A stretch of DNA of 64,000 bases from Lantana camara (GCA_037501455.1 CM074860.1:45766501-45830500), one strand, 5' to 3'. Counted from the first letter of the stretch, positions 25,407 to 37,694 are shown. The notes: generated from the letters alone by a model not told the origin. Numbers and translations are program-made.

Positions 25407-25790
25407 GCTAGGCGGGAGTGAGTCCTTTGAGTTGCACTTCGTCGGTCTAGTCTTTCCATTTACATTTGTCTTTTCATACACTTTACTTATGCTTTGACTC
25501 GTAGACTTGAGATTATACTTTACTATTCGGTAGTCTGCGTAGCACTCTCATTCGGCCCCTTGTGGCACTTGATGATTATTACTTTATGTTGATATTCGGG
25601 ACTAGGGATTTATGCTAGTTGAACCCGTTACTTGTTATGATTGTTGATCTATTATTCGGGATTAGGTATCTATGCTAGTTGAACCCGTCACCTGCTTTGC
25701 ATGTTTTGTTTTAAATTCTTCGGCTATATATTGTTGTTAGTTTTAATTGCTTCCGCATTCTGAGTTTTGGTCAAGTTAGATCCGCCTAGC
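25407..25790 (+). promoter_or_regulatory. Complementary box pair of C1
   Basis: GCTAGGCGGG at 25407-25416 follows a TTAGTTGCAG acceptor; TCCGCCTAGC at 25781-25790 is its complement except for one end base. Two copies of a TATGCTAGTTGAACCCGT motif lie between them. Confidence 0.55.
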
Positions 25791-25873
25791 CTAGTGTGTG
25801 AGTTGGTCTCCCATTCGCTCTGATTCGGATTCGGGCATGGACCTTCTATTTCATGTTCCGGGTCTGGGTCATA

Positions 25874-25888
25874 GTGCGGGGGATGTGG
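25874..25888 (+). promoter_or_regulatory. LTR-end box GTGCGGGGGATGTGG
   Basis: Same box near the LTR 3' end in NA-A (4673-4687, one change), NA-C (37776-37790), TK1 (48133-48147, minus), E (47562-47576, minus), C2 (47655-47669, minus) and C3 (45586-45600, minus), always within about 45 bp of the end. Confidence 0.55.
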
Positions 25889-25917
25889 CATCCTCCGTTG
25901 GGGGTGTTACACCTTAT

Positions 25918-25985
25918 GCAGAAGTTTCTGCATCTCCTCTCCCCGGGTGGGGAGAGTTTGAACGGGATGTTACCCGGGCGGGTAG
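25918..25985 (+). repeat. Palindrome cluster, 5' LTR of NA-B
   Basis: GCAGAAGTTTCTGC, CTCTCCCCGGGTGGGGAGAG and TACCCGGGCGGGTA in 68 bp. The 3' LTR keeps these and two more at 32826-32949. Confidence 0.8.
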
Positions 25986-26962
25986 TGCTGCACTGCTGCT
26001 TCTTCTTCCCTTTTCTTTTGCTGCTGTTTGTGTTTATGTGTGTATATATATATAGCCTGCTGCTTTTTTTCTACTTTTTGCTGTTGCTGCTTTCTTCAAT
26101 TGCCGCTGCTCCTTCTTCTTTGGTCTGCTACTTCGTGCATGTAATGTACGTAGGATATATATTTATGCATGTACTTTGTGTAATGTATTGCATGCATGGG
26201 TTCTTTACATATTTGCATGCATTAAATGTGTGTGTAAGTGTATATACCTATATATATTTATATATTGTATATGTATTATTATATGTTAGGTATATATATA
26301 TTATTTAGTTATGATATTAAATGTTATTTAAATGCATGATTTAATATATATTTTAAGTATGGTTTAATTTATCTCAATTTTAGAATTTAATTATTATCTA
26401 TTTCGCTTTATTTAATTACCGATCATGATTTGAATATTTTTAATTGTCTAATTTCTAATTGTAAACGTGAAATAGTACGCATTATGATTGTTATATGAAA
26501 TTCTTGGATTCATTTGATATAAAATAAGAAGATATGAATTTGAAATGAATTTATGAGACTAAAATAGTAATATTATTTCATGAAATGTGACCTTTTAATT
26601 GTGGAATTTTATGTTATGACTTATGGACTTAATTTATGGAATTGATTGTTATCTATTTTATATTTTGCATATTTAAATGATTTGAATGCCTTTGTTTTGT
26701 TTAATTTATAATTGTAAACTCGATATATTTGAGTTTTAATTGTTATATGAAATTCATGACTTGAATTGCTATGAATTATGAAATGTTTGAATATGAAACT
26801 TTCATGTATGGAACATGTTGAATGAAATACTTGGTAGTTTGACTTCTTAACATGATTTATACCTAGTATGCATCTCATATCATGTGCATAACATGCCGTG
26901 TGTCGTATATAGTTCATATGGAGTCTTGAGTCTCTCGTATACACTATGTTGTCTTTGTACAG

Positions 26963-27029
26963 TTTTCTCCAGGGCGGAGATGTCGGGTTCATAGGACACC
27001 TCAAGTCTTTCTTTCTTTTGGTATTGTCG
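26963..27029 (+). other. Putative short LTR exon, NA-B 5' LTR
   Basis: 67 bp between CTTTGTACAG and GTAAGGTG; same length in the 3' LTR (33961-34027). Contains GGGTTCATAGGACAC, also present in the NA-A exon. Confidence 0.5.
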
Positions 27030-27813
27030 GTAAGGTGTAACAGGTGGGTTTCTCTCCAAATAGCTAAAACGACCCGATATATCCCTTACGTGGAATGTTT
27101 TAAGGTAAAATAGTATATTTATATATCGAGTCATTTTGGGTAAATGATTTCAAACGTATGACCCCTTTTATTTATGAACCCTACCTATGATTTTGGCGAG
27201 TGCATGATATAAACTGAACACGGGCCCAGGAATTTAGTACATGTGGCTATCCGGGGAGGCATCGGGCCGACGGGGATCCCATGCGCTAGTTCCACCATGA
27301 ACTACGGCGATACGAACCTCGTCAAGGAGTTTTTGACGAGGAAACGCTAACCGGCTTTGAGGACTCATGAACCTCATAGCCACATTGATGTGATTAGGTG
27401 GTCGGGCCTTGCAATCCCATCCACCACCCGAAGGAAAAAGGTGTAAGTGTTATGATTATGAATGATATGAATATGATTATGAACGAATATGTATGAATGT
27501 GAATGATAACTAATGTAAAGGTTGAATTGATATGCACACACGAGGAGAAGGTTGGAGAATATGCACGCCCCCTCGCCGGGCCATGAAACCTTATGAATGG
27601 AATGAATAAATTTGATAGTTGTAATCCTGAGTGTTGTTTTCCTTTGTTTTACTCACTTGGGAATTATCTTAAAAACTTCACACGAGATTATAGCGTGCAT
27701 GTGTGGGTGTTTAAATTCTGCGATATTATATATGTTATGCCCTGTTTTATACACACCAGTCTCCTATAGACTGAACCCGACTTTGTTTTCAGTGCTTTTG
27801 CAGGTTTTGGAGT

Positions 27814-28128
27814 GCTAGGCGGGAAGTCGAGTTTGTTGAGTCTGTTGATCGAGTGGAGTCTATTCTTATGCATTTTGTAAAGTGTTAAGTTATAGATTTG
27901 CATATGCATTTTGTAAAGTGTTAAGTTATAGATTCGGGACAGACTTCTAGGGATAATGGAACCCATGAATTTGTGATTATGATTTATGTTTTAATTTTTC
28001 GGGATTAGGTACTCATGTTAGTGTTCTTTTTCGATAAACCTCGCGATTGATTATATGTTCTGCTTCCGCACTTGCATTTAATTCTTGAGTTTGTTTTTTT
28101 GGTTTCGAGGTTCTAGCTCCCGCCTAGC
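27814..28128 (+). promoter_or_regulatory. Complementary box pair of NA-B 5' LTR
   Basis: GCTAGGCGGG (27814-27823) after TTTTGCAG, and CCCGCCTAGC (28119-28128). In the 3' LTR the first is GCTAGGAGGG (34813-34822) and the second is intact (35117-35126). Confidence 0.55.
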
Positions 28129-28252
28129 CTAGTCTGTGAGTGAGTCCCTGTTCGCCATGATTCGGCTCATGTATGGACTCTCCATTTCATATGTGGGTCG
28201 GGTCCCGGTGTGGGGGATGTGTGGCCTTCTGTTGGGGTGCTACATCATTAAG

Positions 28253-28264
28253 TGGTATCCGAGC
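28253..28264 (+). other. Primer binding site of NA-B, one mismatch
   Basis: TGGTATCCGAGC, differing from the canonical Met-tRNA site by A to C at the eighth base, 8 bp after the LTR end. GGTT-GCAA-AACC follows at 28269-28280. Confidence 0.8.
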
Positions 28265-30042
28265 CTAGGGTTGCAAAACCGAGGTTCTCGTGTCGTGATT
28301 GAGTCAGTTTAGGTCGTACGGCATCGGAACAACTTGGCATCGTGTGCATTGCATTGAATTTTCATGGTTAAGTTGTTATTAATTGCTCGAAATTTCTTGA
28401 TATATGTGATCTACTTTCAAATTCGTTGCTTCAGGTGTTGCAATTGCATTTTATGTGCTTCTATTGATCTAAATATGTATCATAAGCATATGCTAATCTA
28501 CATGCATCTATATTTGAGTGGAATCTTTGGTTATAGGTTATCGTCATGTTAATAAAGCTTTTATTAACCTCACAAACGAGTTCTCCTATCAAACCAATGG
28601 AGAGGCTATGCAATTAAGGGATTGGAAGGTCGGGTGTTGAATCCGCAAGGCTATCAACGTAGAGATTTATTTCATTACTCAACATCTTGATAGAAGGTGG
28701 GATTATCTACAAAGGTGAGGGGCTCGTTGTCTTTTCTAAATGAAGCCATGTTCTTTGGTGTCCTTACCACGGTGCACCAAAGCTCTCTTATCTTTTCAAA
28801 GGGCCTTATCGGAAGAGAAGTCAGGATAGAAACTACAAGGAAGGATTTTATCAGCAAGGAGACGAAGGCGTTCAAGAGAACCCAAATTCGGGAAAAAGGG
28901 AGAAGAAGATGTAAATTGAGACACTCGGATTTCGGGCAAGGAAGAAGTCAGCTTGAAAGATGTTAGTGAGAACCGATTGATATGGAGATTTCAAGATCAT
29001 GGAAAGCTAAGATGCCAAAGGCTCTACCTTCGGTCGGATTGAAGTCTGCTTTCCAGACTTAAGTTGAATTGTCAGGTTGTGAATTCGAATTAGGAGACAT
29101 GGAGCAACAAATGGAAACGATAAAGAAAGGCAAAGAGTTGTTGAAGGGAAATTATGTGCTCAAGTGTAAGAAGTTAGAAGATGAGTTCATTCAATCATTG
29201 AATTCATAAGGAATACTTAAGGGAACCTTGGGCAGAGAGACAATTAAGAATAAGATTCGGAACATCATTTTGGATCAATCTTTGAAGGAAGTCAAGATAC
29301 CGATTCTATAGGCGTAAAAGGAAGTTGGGTTCAAGGGATTTCAATTTCGGAATGCGGGAACACATAAGTGGATACAAGGAAACTTTGAAGATCTAGAAGA
29401 ATATGGGTTCAAGAGATCGTGATCTCAGACCATGGAGATTTGAGGACTATGGGAAGTATCATCAACGATCAAACAATGTTCAACCTTATAACTTATGCTC
29501 ACAACATTGAGATCAAAGGAGAAGATGCCGTGCTAAAGATACCACTGCGGTGACAGGTTCAATGCATTCATAGCACGTGCATCATGCATCGCAAATTAGT
29601 TATTTAAATTCTTATTATATGCTTTTTAATAATCTAATTGTTAAATTATTGTTGCATACTTATTTGTTGAATTATGGGTCTTGATGTTGCATTTCCATGT
29701 TTAAAATATCTACTACATGCATTTATCATCTTAACCCAACACGCATCATTTTAGTGTTTACTTGTTAGGATTTCGCCGTTTAATATTTTCACTATTACTT
29801 CGATCAAAGTCCTATTGAACAAAGTGAAGAAGAACATTTTGAGTTGATAGAGTGGGACAAAGACGGAAGTAGATGGTTTCAGGACATATAAATTGGATGA
29901 GAGGAGTTTGGAAAGCAAAAGGAAATGGGTCGTTGCTCCAATCGAGCACTTTAGAGTGAACGTAAGCTAGGCCATCGAACACATATTCCACCTAGAGTTG
30001 TTCGTCCCAAGGAAATAAGTTTTGGGAGATCAGGAATTCTTG

Positions 30043-30055
30043 TTAAGGGGGAGAG
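30043..30055 (+). promoter_or_regulatory. Central polypurine tract of NA-B
   Basis: TTAAGGGGGAGAG followed by CATGACC, identical to NA-A and NA-C, at 57% of the internal region. Confidence 0.6.
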
Positions 30056-31237
30056 CATGACCAAGAGATGAAATTAAGCTTTAAAGTTGTGCCTGGAGAG
30101 TATTCGAGTAGGAACAACGGAAAATGCAAACCATAGACGAATTGGGAGTTCAAGCGATGGTGATAGGAAAAGAATAAAATGGTCTTAACAAGGGAACCAT
30201 CGAAATAAAAGTTAAATCACTGTACTCAGCCTGAAGATTGCTAAAGGATATTCATAGTACGAGGTTAAATTTATGAAGATGATGGAATTATGAGGGAACT
30301 TCTGTGAACTCCTATCAATGTTGGTCAAAGGAAACCGAAAGGGTGATCATTGAAGGAATTGGATCAAACTTCAATAATTATAAGGAATGTTTTACATTTA
30401 AGTAGGGAATTGAGTGGACCAGAATCAAATGCTTGTCTACAGGCTTAAAGAGAATAAAGGGATAACTGGAATAAGAGTTAGGAAAGAATCCCCGAGAAGA
30501 TTAATCGGACTCTAGGAACTGATGATTTTAACTGGATTGAGGAAGAATTCATCAAGGAGAAAACCGTGGTGGGAACGATCATGAGATGGAAATTGAACTT
30601 AGGGCCTTGGAAGTAGTTGATCTTGAATATGGTGAATTCAGGCATCGACAAGGATAGAAGTTTCAAACATTATTCGTAGAAGGAATGTTCCGATGATATG
30701 TAGGATAAGCAGAGTTCGACTGGTTGAAAGAATTAGTCATGTCAAGGGAAGATACAGAGGTTAAGGGTGAGGAGTTAAAGAAGGAAGTGAGCACAATCCT
30801 AAGGGTTAATTGAATTCCAAGGAATCCGCCAAATTGAAGAAGGTGATCAACGTGTAAGAGTCAAGTAGGACCAGCCGAGAGTTGTCTTCTCTTTAACTGG
30901 ACACTCATATGAAGGGCATTTAAGATAAGACAAGAGCCAAGCCAGATTTTGGGGTCACATTATACAATTGGACCCTGAATTGGTCAATTTCAAATTTCTT
31001 GGCTATGGTGAACGGTACATAAAACATTCATGGCATATGCATACATGCAATTTAATTTAATTGGCTTCTTAATGCTATATATACCTTGCTAATTAATTAT
31101 TTTCGTTGTTCCTTGTTGTGCTGTAATTGATGTTTATTACGTGTCCCTGTATGACCTACATGATTATTCATTGTTGTAATTCTTGTTTTGAATTTTTCCT
31201 TCTTGGCGTTTATTTTTTTTTTATGCAATTCCTGCGT

Positions 31238-31350
31238 TCGAGAGACGGGGTTCTCTCATTGTTGTTCGAGAGACGGGGTTCTCTCTTTGTTGCTTTTGAG
31301 AGACGGGGTTCTCTCATTGTTGCTTGTGAGGGACAGGGTTCTCTCATTAC
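31238..31350 (+). repeat. Hairpin minisatellite, 4 units, before the 3' PPT of NA-B
   Basis: Units with GAGAGACGGGGTTCTCTC and linkers such as ATTGTTGTTC or TTTGTTGCTTTT; the last unit is GAGGGACAGGGTTCTCTC. Confidence 0.85.
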
Positions 31351-31391
31351 TTGTTTTTAGACGTGCAATTAATCCTAGGACGGATTCTTTT

Positions 31392-31403
31392 AAGGGGGAG
31401 GGA
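31392..31403 (+). other. 3' polypurine tract of NA-B
   Basis: AAGGGGGAGGGA immediately before LTR start TGTAACG at 31405. Confidence 0.88.
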
Positions 31404-31404
31404 T

Positions 31405-33252
31405 TGTAACGCCCCAGTTTTTCATTTGTACAAATATGCCGTATGTGTTTATAAATTGCATAATTAAATTATCTAATTATGTGATTAATTATTTATAAGT
31501 GTTTTATATATTTAATTTTGTTATAAATTGTTTTTATATTATTTTATCATATTTTAATTCGTTAAAATTAGTATTTTTTTTAATTTAATAATTAAGTGTT
31601 AATGTTAATTAATTATACCTTTAATTATGTTAATTAATTAATTTTATAATATCGTTGACTTTTCATTTAAATTAAAATAGAATTTAAATTTTGCTATTTA
31701 ATTTGAAATATTATGAAATTGTTAATGCATTGTTTTTGAGTGATTTAAACGAGCTTCGTTCTTATATGATTTGATATCGAAAATTTGTGAAAATTTAGTA
31801 TGTCGTAGATTTATGTGTGATGAACATGTCTATATGCTCGTTTTATGTTTTCGATCTTGTTTGACGCAGTAACGAATTTATTTTGAGTTGTGGAACCAAA
31901 TCGGGGGCTAACGGGCAATTGGCGCACCCTTGGTTCCGTATGTGATATTTTGAGCTCGGATTAGAGTTCCGCCAACTTTGTTGAACTCGTATCGAATATT
32001 TGGGTTTAATGAACCCAATCTCATATATTTCTAAGCTCGTTTCAACCTTCGAATTTTGCCCGAAAATGACGAACCCGCTTAAATGACCACCTCCCACCAT
32101 TTTAACCATAACTTGAACCATGGTCAACCAAATTAAGTGAAACTTAAACCCTAGTTCAAGTAACTCACTCCCCTACACCCTCACATCAGCCCAAACCGAG
32201 ATCAAAACCAAGAAAGAAAGAAAATCAGCTGCAAACTTGGAGAAAACCCTCTATTTCCACGTCACTATTCCCTTTGAGAGATTTTGAGCACCAATCTCTT
32301 CCAAACTCAATCAAATTCAAGGGGTAAGTTTATGATTGTTTTCTCCACTTAATTTTAGTTATTTTGATCCATGAATCTCTAAGTTTGAACCATGATTGAT
32401 TGAGATATGATTATGTGAATAAATAGTTAGGTTTTATTGGAAATTCTTGAATCTTTGCTTCCTTGAATTAATTGATGAATTGGGACTTGCTAAGTGATCT
32501 CTTGAACTTCATTAATGCATATTCAGAGCTTTATTACATGGTAGTTGAGTGTTAAGGATTGTGCCATTAATGAACTTGAGTTTATGAACTTGGAATGGGG
32601 GGATTTTGGCAAAACCGAACTGCTGTCATGGCTGAATTAAGCTGCTGTCATTGCTGCGTTGTGGTTGCTGTTTCTTGTGCATTTTGGCATGAATTTATGC
32701 ATGAGTTTAGCCCTTAGTTTGCAGCCTTGTTGCTGTGTATTTTCGTTGCCTTTTTGGTGCTGTGTGTTGAGGTTTGGATAAGGGGAAGGAGACGAACTGC
32801 TGTTGTCTATTTTTCTGCTGTAGCACTCTCCCCGGGTGGGGAGAGTTTGTACTGAAAGTGTCCCCGGGCGGGGACACCTTGTGCAGAAGTTTCTGCATCT
32901 CCTCTCCCCGGGCGGGGAGAGTTTGAACGGTATGTTACCCGGGCGGGTAGTGCTGCGCTGCTGCTTCTTCTTCCCTTTTCTTTTGCTGATGTTTGTGTTT
33001 ATGTGTATATATATATATAGCCTGCTGCTTCTTTTCTCCTTTTTGTTGCTGCTGCTTTCTTCAATTGCCGCTGCTCCTTCTTCTTTGATCTGCTACTTCG
33101 TGCATGTAATGTACGTAGGATATATATTTATGCATGTACTTTGTGTAATGTATTGCATGCATGGATTATTTACATATTTGCATGCACTAAATGTGTGTGT
33201 ACGAGTATATACCTATATATATTTATATATTGTATATGTATTATTATATGTT

Positions 33253-33299
<47 letters not shown>

Positions 33300-35242
33300 G
33301 TTATGATATTAGATGTTATTTAAATGCATGATTTAATATATATTTTAAGTATGGTTTAATTTATTTCAATTTTAGAATTTAATTATTATCTATTTCGTGT
33401 TATTTAATTACTGATCATGATTTGAATATTTTTAATTGTCTAATTTCTAATTGTAAACGTGAATTAGTACGCGTTATGATTGTTGTAAGAAATTCTTGGA
33501 TTCATTTGATATAAAATATGAAGATATGAATTTGAAATGAATTTACGAGACTAAAATAGTAATATTATTTCATGAAATTTGACCTTTTAATTGTGGAATT
33601 TTATGTTATGACTTATGGACTTCATTTATGGAATTGATTGTTATCTATTTTATGTTTTGCATATTTAAATGATTTGAATGCCTTTGTTTTGTTTAATTTA
33701 TAATTGTAAACTCGACTCGATATATTTGAGTTTTAATTGTTATATGAAATTCATGACTTGAATTGCTATGAATTATGAAACGTTTTAATATGAAACTTTC
33801 ATGTATGGAACATGTTGAATGAAATACTTGGTAGTTTGACTTCTTAACATGATTTATACCTAGTATGCATCTCATATCATGTGTATAACATGCCGTGCGT
33901 CGTATATGGTTCATATGGAGTCTTGAGTCTCACGTATACACTATGTTGTCTTTTGTACAGTTTTCTCGAGGGCGGAGATGTCGGGTTCATAGGACACCTC
34001 AAGTCTTTCTTTCTTTTGGTATTGTCGGTAAGGTGTAACAGGTGGGGTTCTCTTCTAATAGCTAAAACGACCCGATATATCCCTTACGTGGAATGTTTTA
34101 TGACAAAATAGTATATTTATATATCGAGTCATTTTGGGTAAATGATTTCAAACGTAAGACCCTTTTTATTTATGAACCCTACCTATGATTTTGGCGTGTG
34201 GATGATATGAACTGAACACGGGCCCAGGAATTTAGTACATGTGGCTATCCGGGGAGGCATCGGGCCGACGGGGATCCCATGTGCTAGTTCTACCATGAAC
34301 TACGGCGAAAAACACCTCGTTAAGGAGTTTTTGACGAGGAAACGCTAACCGGGCTTTGAGGACTCATGAACCTCATAGACACATTGATATGATTAGGTGG
34401 TCGGGCCTTGCAATCCCGTCCACCACCCGGAGGAAGAAGGTGTAAGTGTTATGATTATGAATGATATGAATATGATTATGAACGAATATGTATGAATGTG
34501 AATGATCACTAATGTAAAGGTTGAATTGATATGCACACACGAGGAGAAGGTTGGAGATTATGCACGCCCCCTTACCGGGCCATGAAACCTTATGAATGGA
34601 ATGAATAAATTTGATAGTTGTAATCCCGAGCGTTGTTTTCCTTTGTTTTACCCACTTGGGAATTATCTTAAAAACCTTGCACAGGATTTTAGCGTGCGTG
34701 TGTGGGTGTTTAAATTCTACGATATTATATATGTTATGCCCTGTTTTATACCCACCAGTCTCCTATAGACTGAACCCGACTTTGTTTTCAGGTCTTTTGT
34801 AGGTTTTGGAGTGCTAGGAGGGATGTCGAGTCTGTCGAGTCTCTTGATCGAGGGGAGTCTATGCTTATGCATTTTGTAAAGTGTTAAGTTATAGATTTGC
34901 ATATGAATTGTTATGATTATATGATATTGATTCGGGACAGACTTCTAGGGATAATGGAACCCGTGAATTTATGATTATGATTTATGGTTTAATTTTTCGG
35001 GATTAGGTACTCATGTTAGTGATCTTTTCCGATAAACCTCGTGATTGATTATATGTTCTGCTTCCACACTTGCATTTAATTCTTGAGTTTGTTTATTTGG
35101 TTTCGAGGTTCTAGCTCCCGCCTAGCCTAGTGTGTGAGTGAGTCCCCGTTCGTCGTGATTCGGTTCATGTATGGACTCTCCATTTCATATGCGGGTCGGG
35201 TCTCGGGGAGGGGAATTTGGGGCCTTCTGTTGGGGAGCTACA
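31405..35242 (+). repeat. 3' LTR of NA-B
   Basis: TGTAACGCCCCAG to GGGAGCTACA, 3838 bp. Donor-like AAGGGGTAAGTTT near 32320, palindromes 32826-32949, AT tract 33255-33298, short exon 33961-34027, box pair 34813-35126. A 154-codon hydrophobic frame at 32836-33300 follows the Leu/Phe-rich and AT-repeat sequence and ends in Tyr-Ile repeats, so it is probably not a gene. Confidence 0.88.
32826..32949 (+). repeat. Palindrome cluster, 3' LTR of NA-B
   Basis: Five palindromes: CTCTCCCCGGGTGGGGAGAG (32826-32845), TGTCCCCGGGCGGGGACA (32859-32876), GCAGAAGTTTCTGC (32883-32896), CTCTCCCCGGGCGGGGAGAG (32902-32921), TACCCGGGCGGGTA (32936-32949). Arms of different sequence share a CCCGGG core. Confidence 0.85.
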
Positions 35243-35639
35243 ATTCACCATTGAAGAATATGTGAATTCTTGAAGCTTTGTGACTGAATCCCCATGCTTT
35301 GCTGCTGCTGTGTGTTTGTTGCTGTTGCGTGAGTGTTGTGGTGTGTTTATGGCCTACAACACTCCGTGCTACTTTGCTGCGTTTTTCCTTGCTATTCCGT
35401 TCTACTTTGTTGCTGCTACATTGCCTGCTGCTGCTGTGAGAAAAGGAAGGAGAAACAGGGTTGCTCTGTTGCGTTTCTCACGCCTGCAACTCGATCACGC
35501 CGGCGACTCCAAAGAGATGTATTCCGGTCGCACCCGCGATCGGAGTTTGGCTGAGTTTCGGATGAACAGTGACTTTGCCTTATGTTTTTTTGTTTATCTG
35601 AATTTGTTTGGACCTGTATTTCTTTTGGGTTGTGTGTGT

Positions 35640-35691
35640 GTATCTATATAATATATATATATGGTATTATGAGTGCTTGTGTGCATGTGTA

Positions 35692-35733
<42 letters not shown>

Positions 35734-35747
35734 CCTGCATGTATGTG

Positions 35748-35800
<53 letters not shown>

Positions 35801-35911
35801 ATAGTTTGTGCATGCATGTGTTGTGAGTATATATATATATATATATGTATTACGTGTGTGTGTGCATGGGAATATATATATGTTTATGCATATTTAATAT
35901 TATATGTACGT

Positions 35912-35956
<45 letters not shown>

Positions 35957-36220
35957 AATATTGTTATATTGTATATCATGTAAATTGAGAACGTGATATA
36001 TATATATATGTCATATATGTATATATATATATATATATATAGGTAATTATTGCATGCATGCATGTAGTGTAAATGGATATTAAGTATGCATGCATGTTTA
36101 AATTGTTACCTAATTGCATGCAGGTAATTTAGTTGATTTATTTAATTGTTCTTAATGGATGCATGGTAATGTACATATATATATATATATGTTTATTATA
36201 TATTAAGTATAATTTGATTT
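35640..36220. repeat. Compound microsatellites in NA-C 5' LTR
   Basis: (TA)n tracts at ~35694-35731, 35752-35798 and 36020-36041, (CA)n at ~35910-35936, and repeated GCATGCATGCATG. The counterpart in the 3' LTR is 42716-43290 with different tract lengths and one extra copy of an AACCTGCATGTGTGTGCAAT unit. Confidence 0.9.
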
Positions 36221-36593
36221 AATTGAGTTATGGAAATTAAATCGTTACATATTCCATGTTCTCATTTAAATTCCGATCTTGATTTCAATGTATTTATTTG
36301 TCTATTCTCTAATTGTAAACGTGATATAGTACGTGCTATAATCGTTATGTGAAATTCTTGAATTGATTTGACATGAAATGTGAAAGTTATGAACTTAATG
36401 AATATGAGCACTTCCTTGAACGAATAAATGACTTGCCTATATGCTCTAGTTGCATTAATCGTGCACATGAACATGTTCATGACATAACATTATCTCTTTT
36501 GCATTCACATCATGTTCATTGCATGTCGTGCGTCATATATGGTTCATTTGGAGTCTTGAGTCTCACGAACACGTTACATTGTCCTTTGTACAG

Positions 36594-36665
36594 TTTTCTC
36601 CAGGACGGAGACTTGCCGGGTTCATATGACACTTTCGAGTCCCCTTTTTCTTCTTGGTATTGTTC
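36594..36665 (+). other. Putative short LTR exon, NA-C 5' LTR, donor mutated
   Basis: Acceptor CTTTGTACAG is kept, but the donor reads ATAAGAGG where the 3' LTR copy (43690-43762) has GTAAAAGG. If splicing occurs, this copy would be defective. Confidence 0.4.
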
Positions 36666-37415
36666 GATAAGAGGTGTACAGGTGGGTTTCTCCACTATTT
36701 AGTTAAACACCCCTATATACTTCCAATGTGCAAGGATTTCGACCAAAAATTATTATATGTATATAGAGTCGCTTCAAGAGTAAATGATTCCAAAGTAATG
36801 CCTTTATTTTATGAACCCTACCAAATGTTTTGGCGAGAATGAATGAATGAATGCACAGAATGGGGCCCAGGGACTTGGTGTGAGTGGCTATCCGGGGAGG
36901 CATGGGCCGACGGTGACCCCTCACACTAGTTCCAACCAATGTACGGCGTAACCGGACCTCGTTAGGAGTTAGCGTGGAATGGACGTTGAGCGCCATCTGG
37001 GGAGTCATGTAACCCCTTTTGGTCAATGAAGGAGGTGGTCGGGTCTTGCTAACCCGTCCACCAACCGGAGGAAGAAGGTGTAAGTGATCATGATTGTGCA
37101 CAAAGAAAGAAAGTAATGCATGAAAAGAAAGAAAGAAAGAATGTTTAATGAATGACATAAGGTGTTGGTTGGAGATAATGCACGCCCAGTCGCCGGGCCA
37201 CAAACGACGTAATGAAAATTGGTTGTTATAATCCCTTTTGATGATTTCTTTATTTCACCCATTTGGGAAATGCTCTAAAAACCTCATTTGGGATTATAAC
37301 TTGCTTGTGAATGTTCAAATACTGTCTTATATTATACTTATGCCCTGTTTTATACCCATCAGTCTCTTAAAGACTGAACCAGGTTTGTTTTTCAGTTTCA
37401 TTGCAGGTTTGGAGT

Positions 37416-37694
37416 GCTAGGCGGGAAGTCGAGTCTGTCAAGTCTATTAGTTAAGTTTGGGTCACTTCATATGCATTTTGTAATTCAATTGAACTTTACA
37501 AGAATAGACCAATGTTATGACTATGATTATTATTATGAAATTATTTTTCTGTATGAATTTTGGGGAATAGGTTATTATGCTAGTTGAATTCGTTATTTTG
37601 CTTGTTTGGTACTAGATCAAATGATATGCTTCCGCATTTGTCATTTATCTTTGTTCTTTATTATTCGGATTCGAAGGTTTAGTTCCCGCCTAGC
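37416..37694 (+). promoter_or_regulatory. Complementary box pair of NA-C 5' LTR
   Basis: GCTAGGCGGG (37416-37425) after TCATTGCAG and CCCGCCTAGC (37685-37694). The 3' LTR has GCTAGGCTGG (44510-44519) and CCCGCCTAGC (44780-44789). Confidence 0.55.

Larger units (their letters stand above)
16637..25911 (+). mobile_element. C1: hybrid C-type solo LTR, split by S2, flanks mismatched
   Basis: Starts TGTAACGCCCCGG at 16637 and ends GGGGGTGTTACA at 25911; about 5.16 kb once S2 and one TSD are removed. 22602-25911 matches the reverse complement of C2 (58124-60960 and 47632-48104), but 16637-18491 does not resemble C2's first part. Left neighbour bases CGAGA and right CCTTA are not a TSD. The left flank is E1's LTR, the right flank the middle of NA-B's 5' LTR. 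I infer recombination between two related elements. Confidence 0.65.
28245..31404 (+). mobile_element. Internal region of NA-B, non-coding
   Basis: 3160 bp with PBS, leader box (28308-28332), central PPT, four-unit hairpin array and 3' PPT, in the same order and spacing as NA-A and NA-C but with more divergent sequence. Frames are short and carry no recognised domain. Confidence 0.8.
25912..35242 (+). mobile_element. NA-B: non-autonomous LARD-type element, 5' LTR truncated
   Basis: 5' LTR remnant 25912-28244, internal 28245-31404, 3' LTR 31405-35242 (3838 bp). The first ~1470 bp of the 5' LTR (equivalent of 31405-32876) are missing at the C1 junction. The right end abuts NA-C LTR sequence, so NA-B had inserted into NA-C's 5' LTR. 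The left TSD was lost with the deletion. No gag or pol. Confidence 0.85.

Noticed and set aside
32836..33300. 154-codon hydrophobic frame in NA-B 3' LTR and its partner at 25853-26308
   Set aside because: Composition follows T-rich and TA-repeat DNA, it ends in Tyr-Ile repeats, starts within palindromes, and has no recognisable domain. Not called as a gene.
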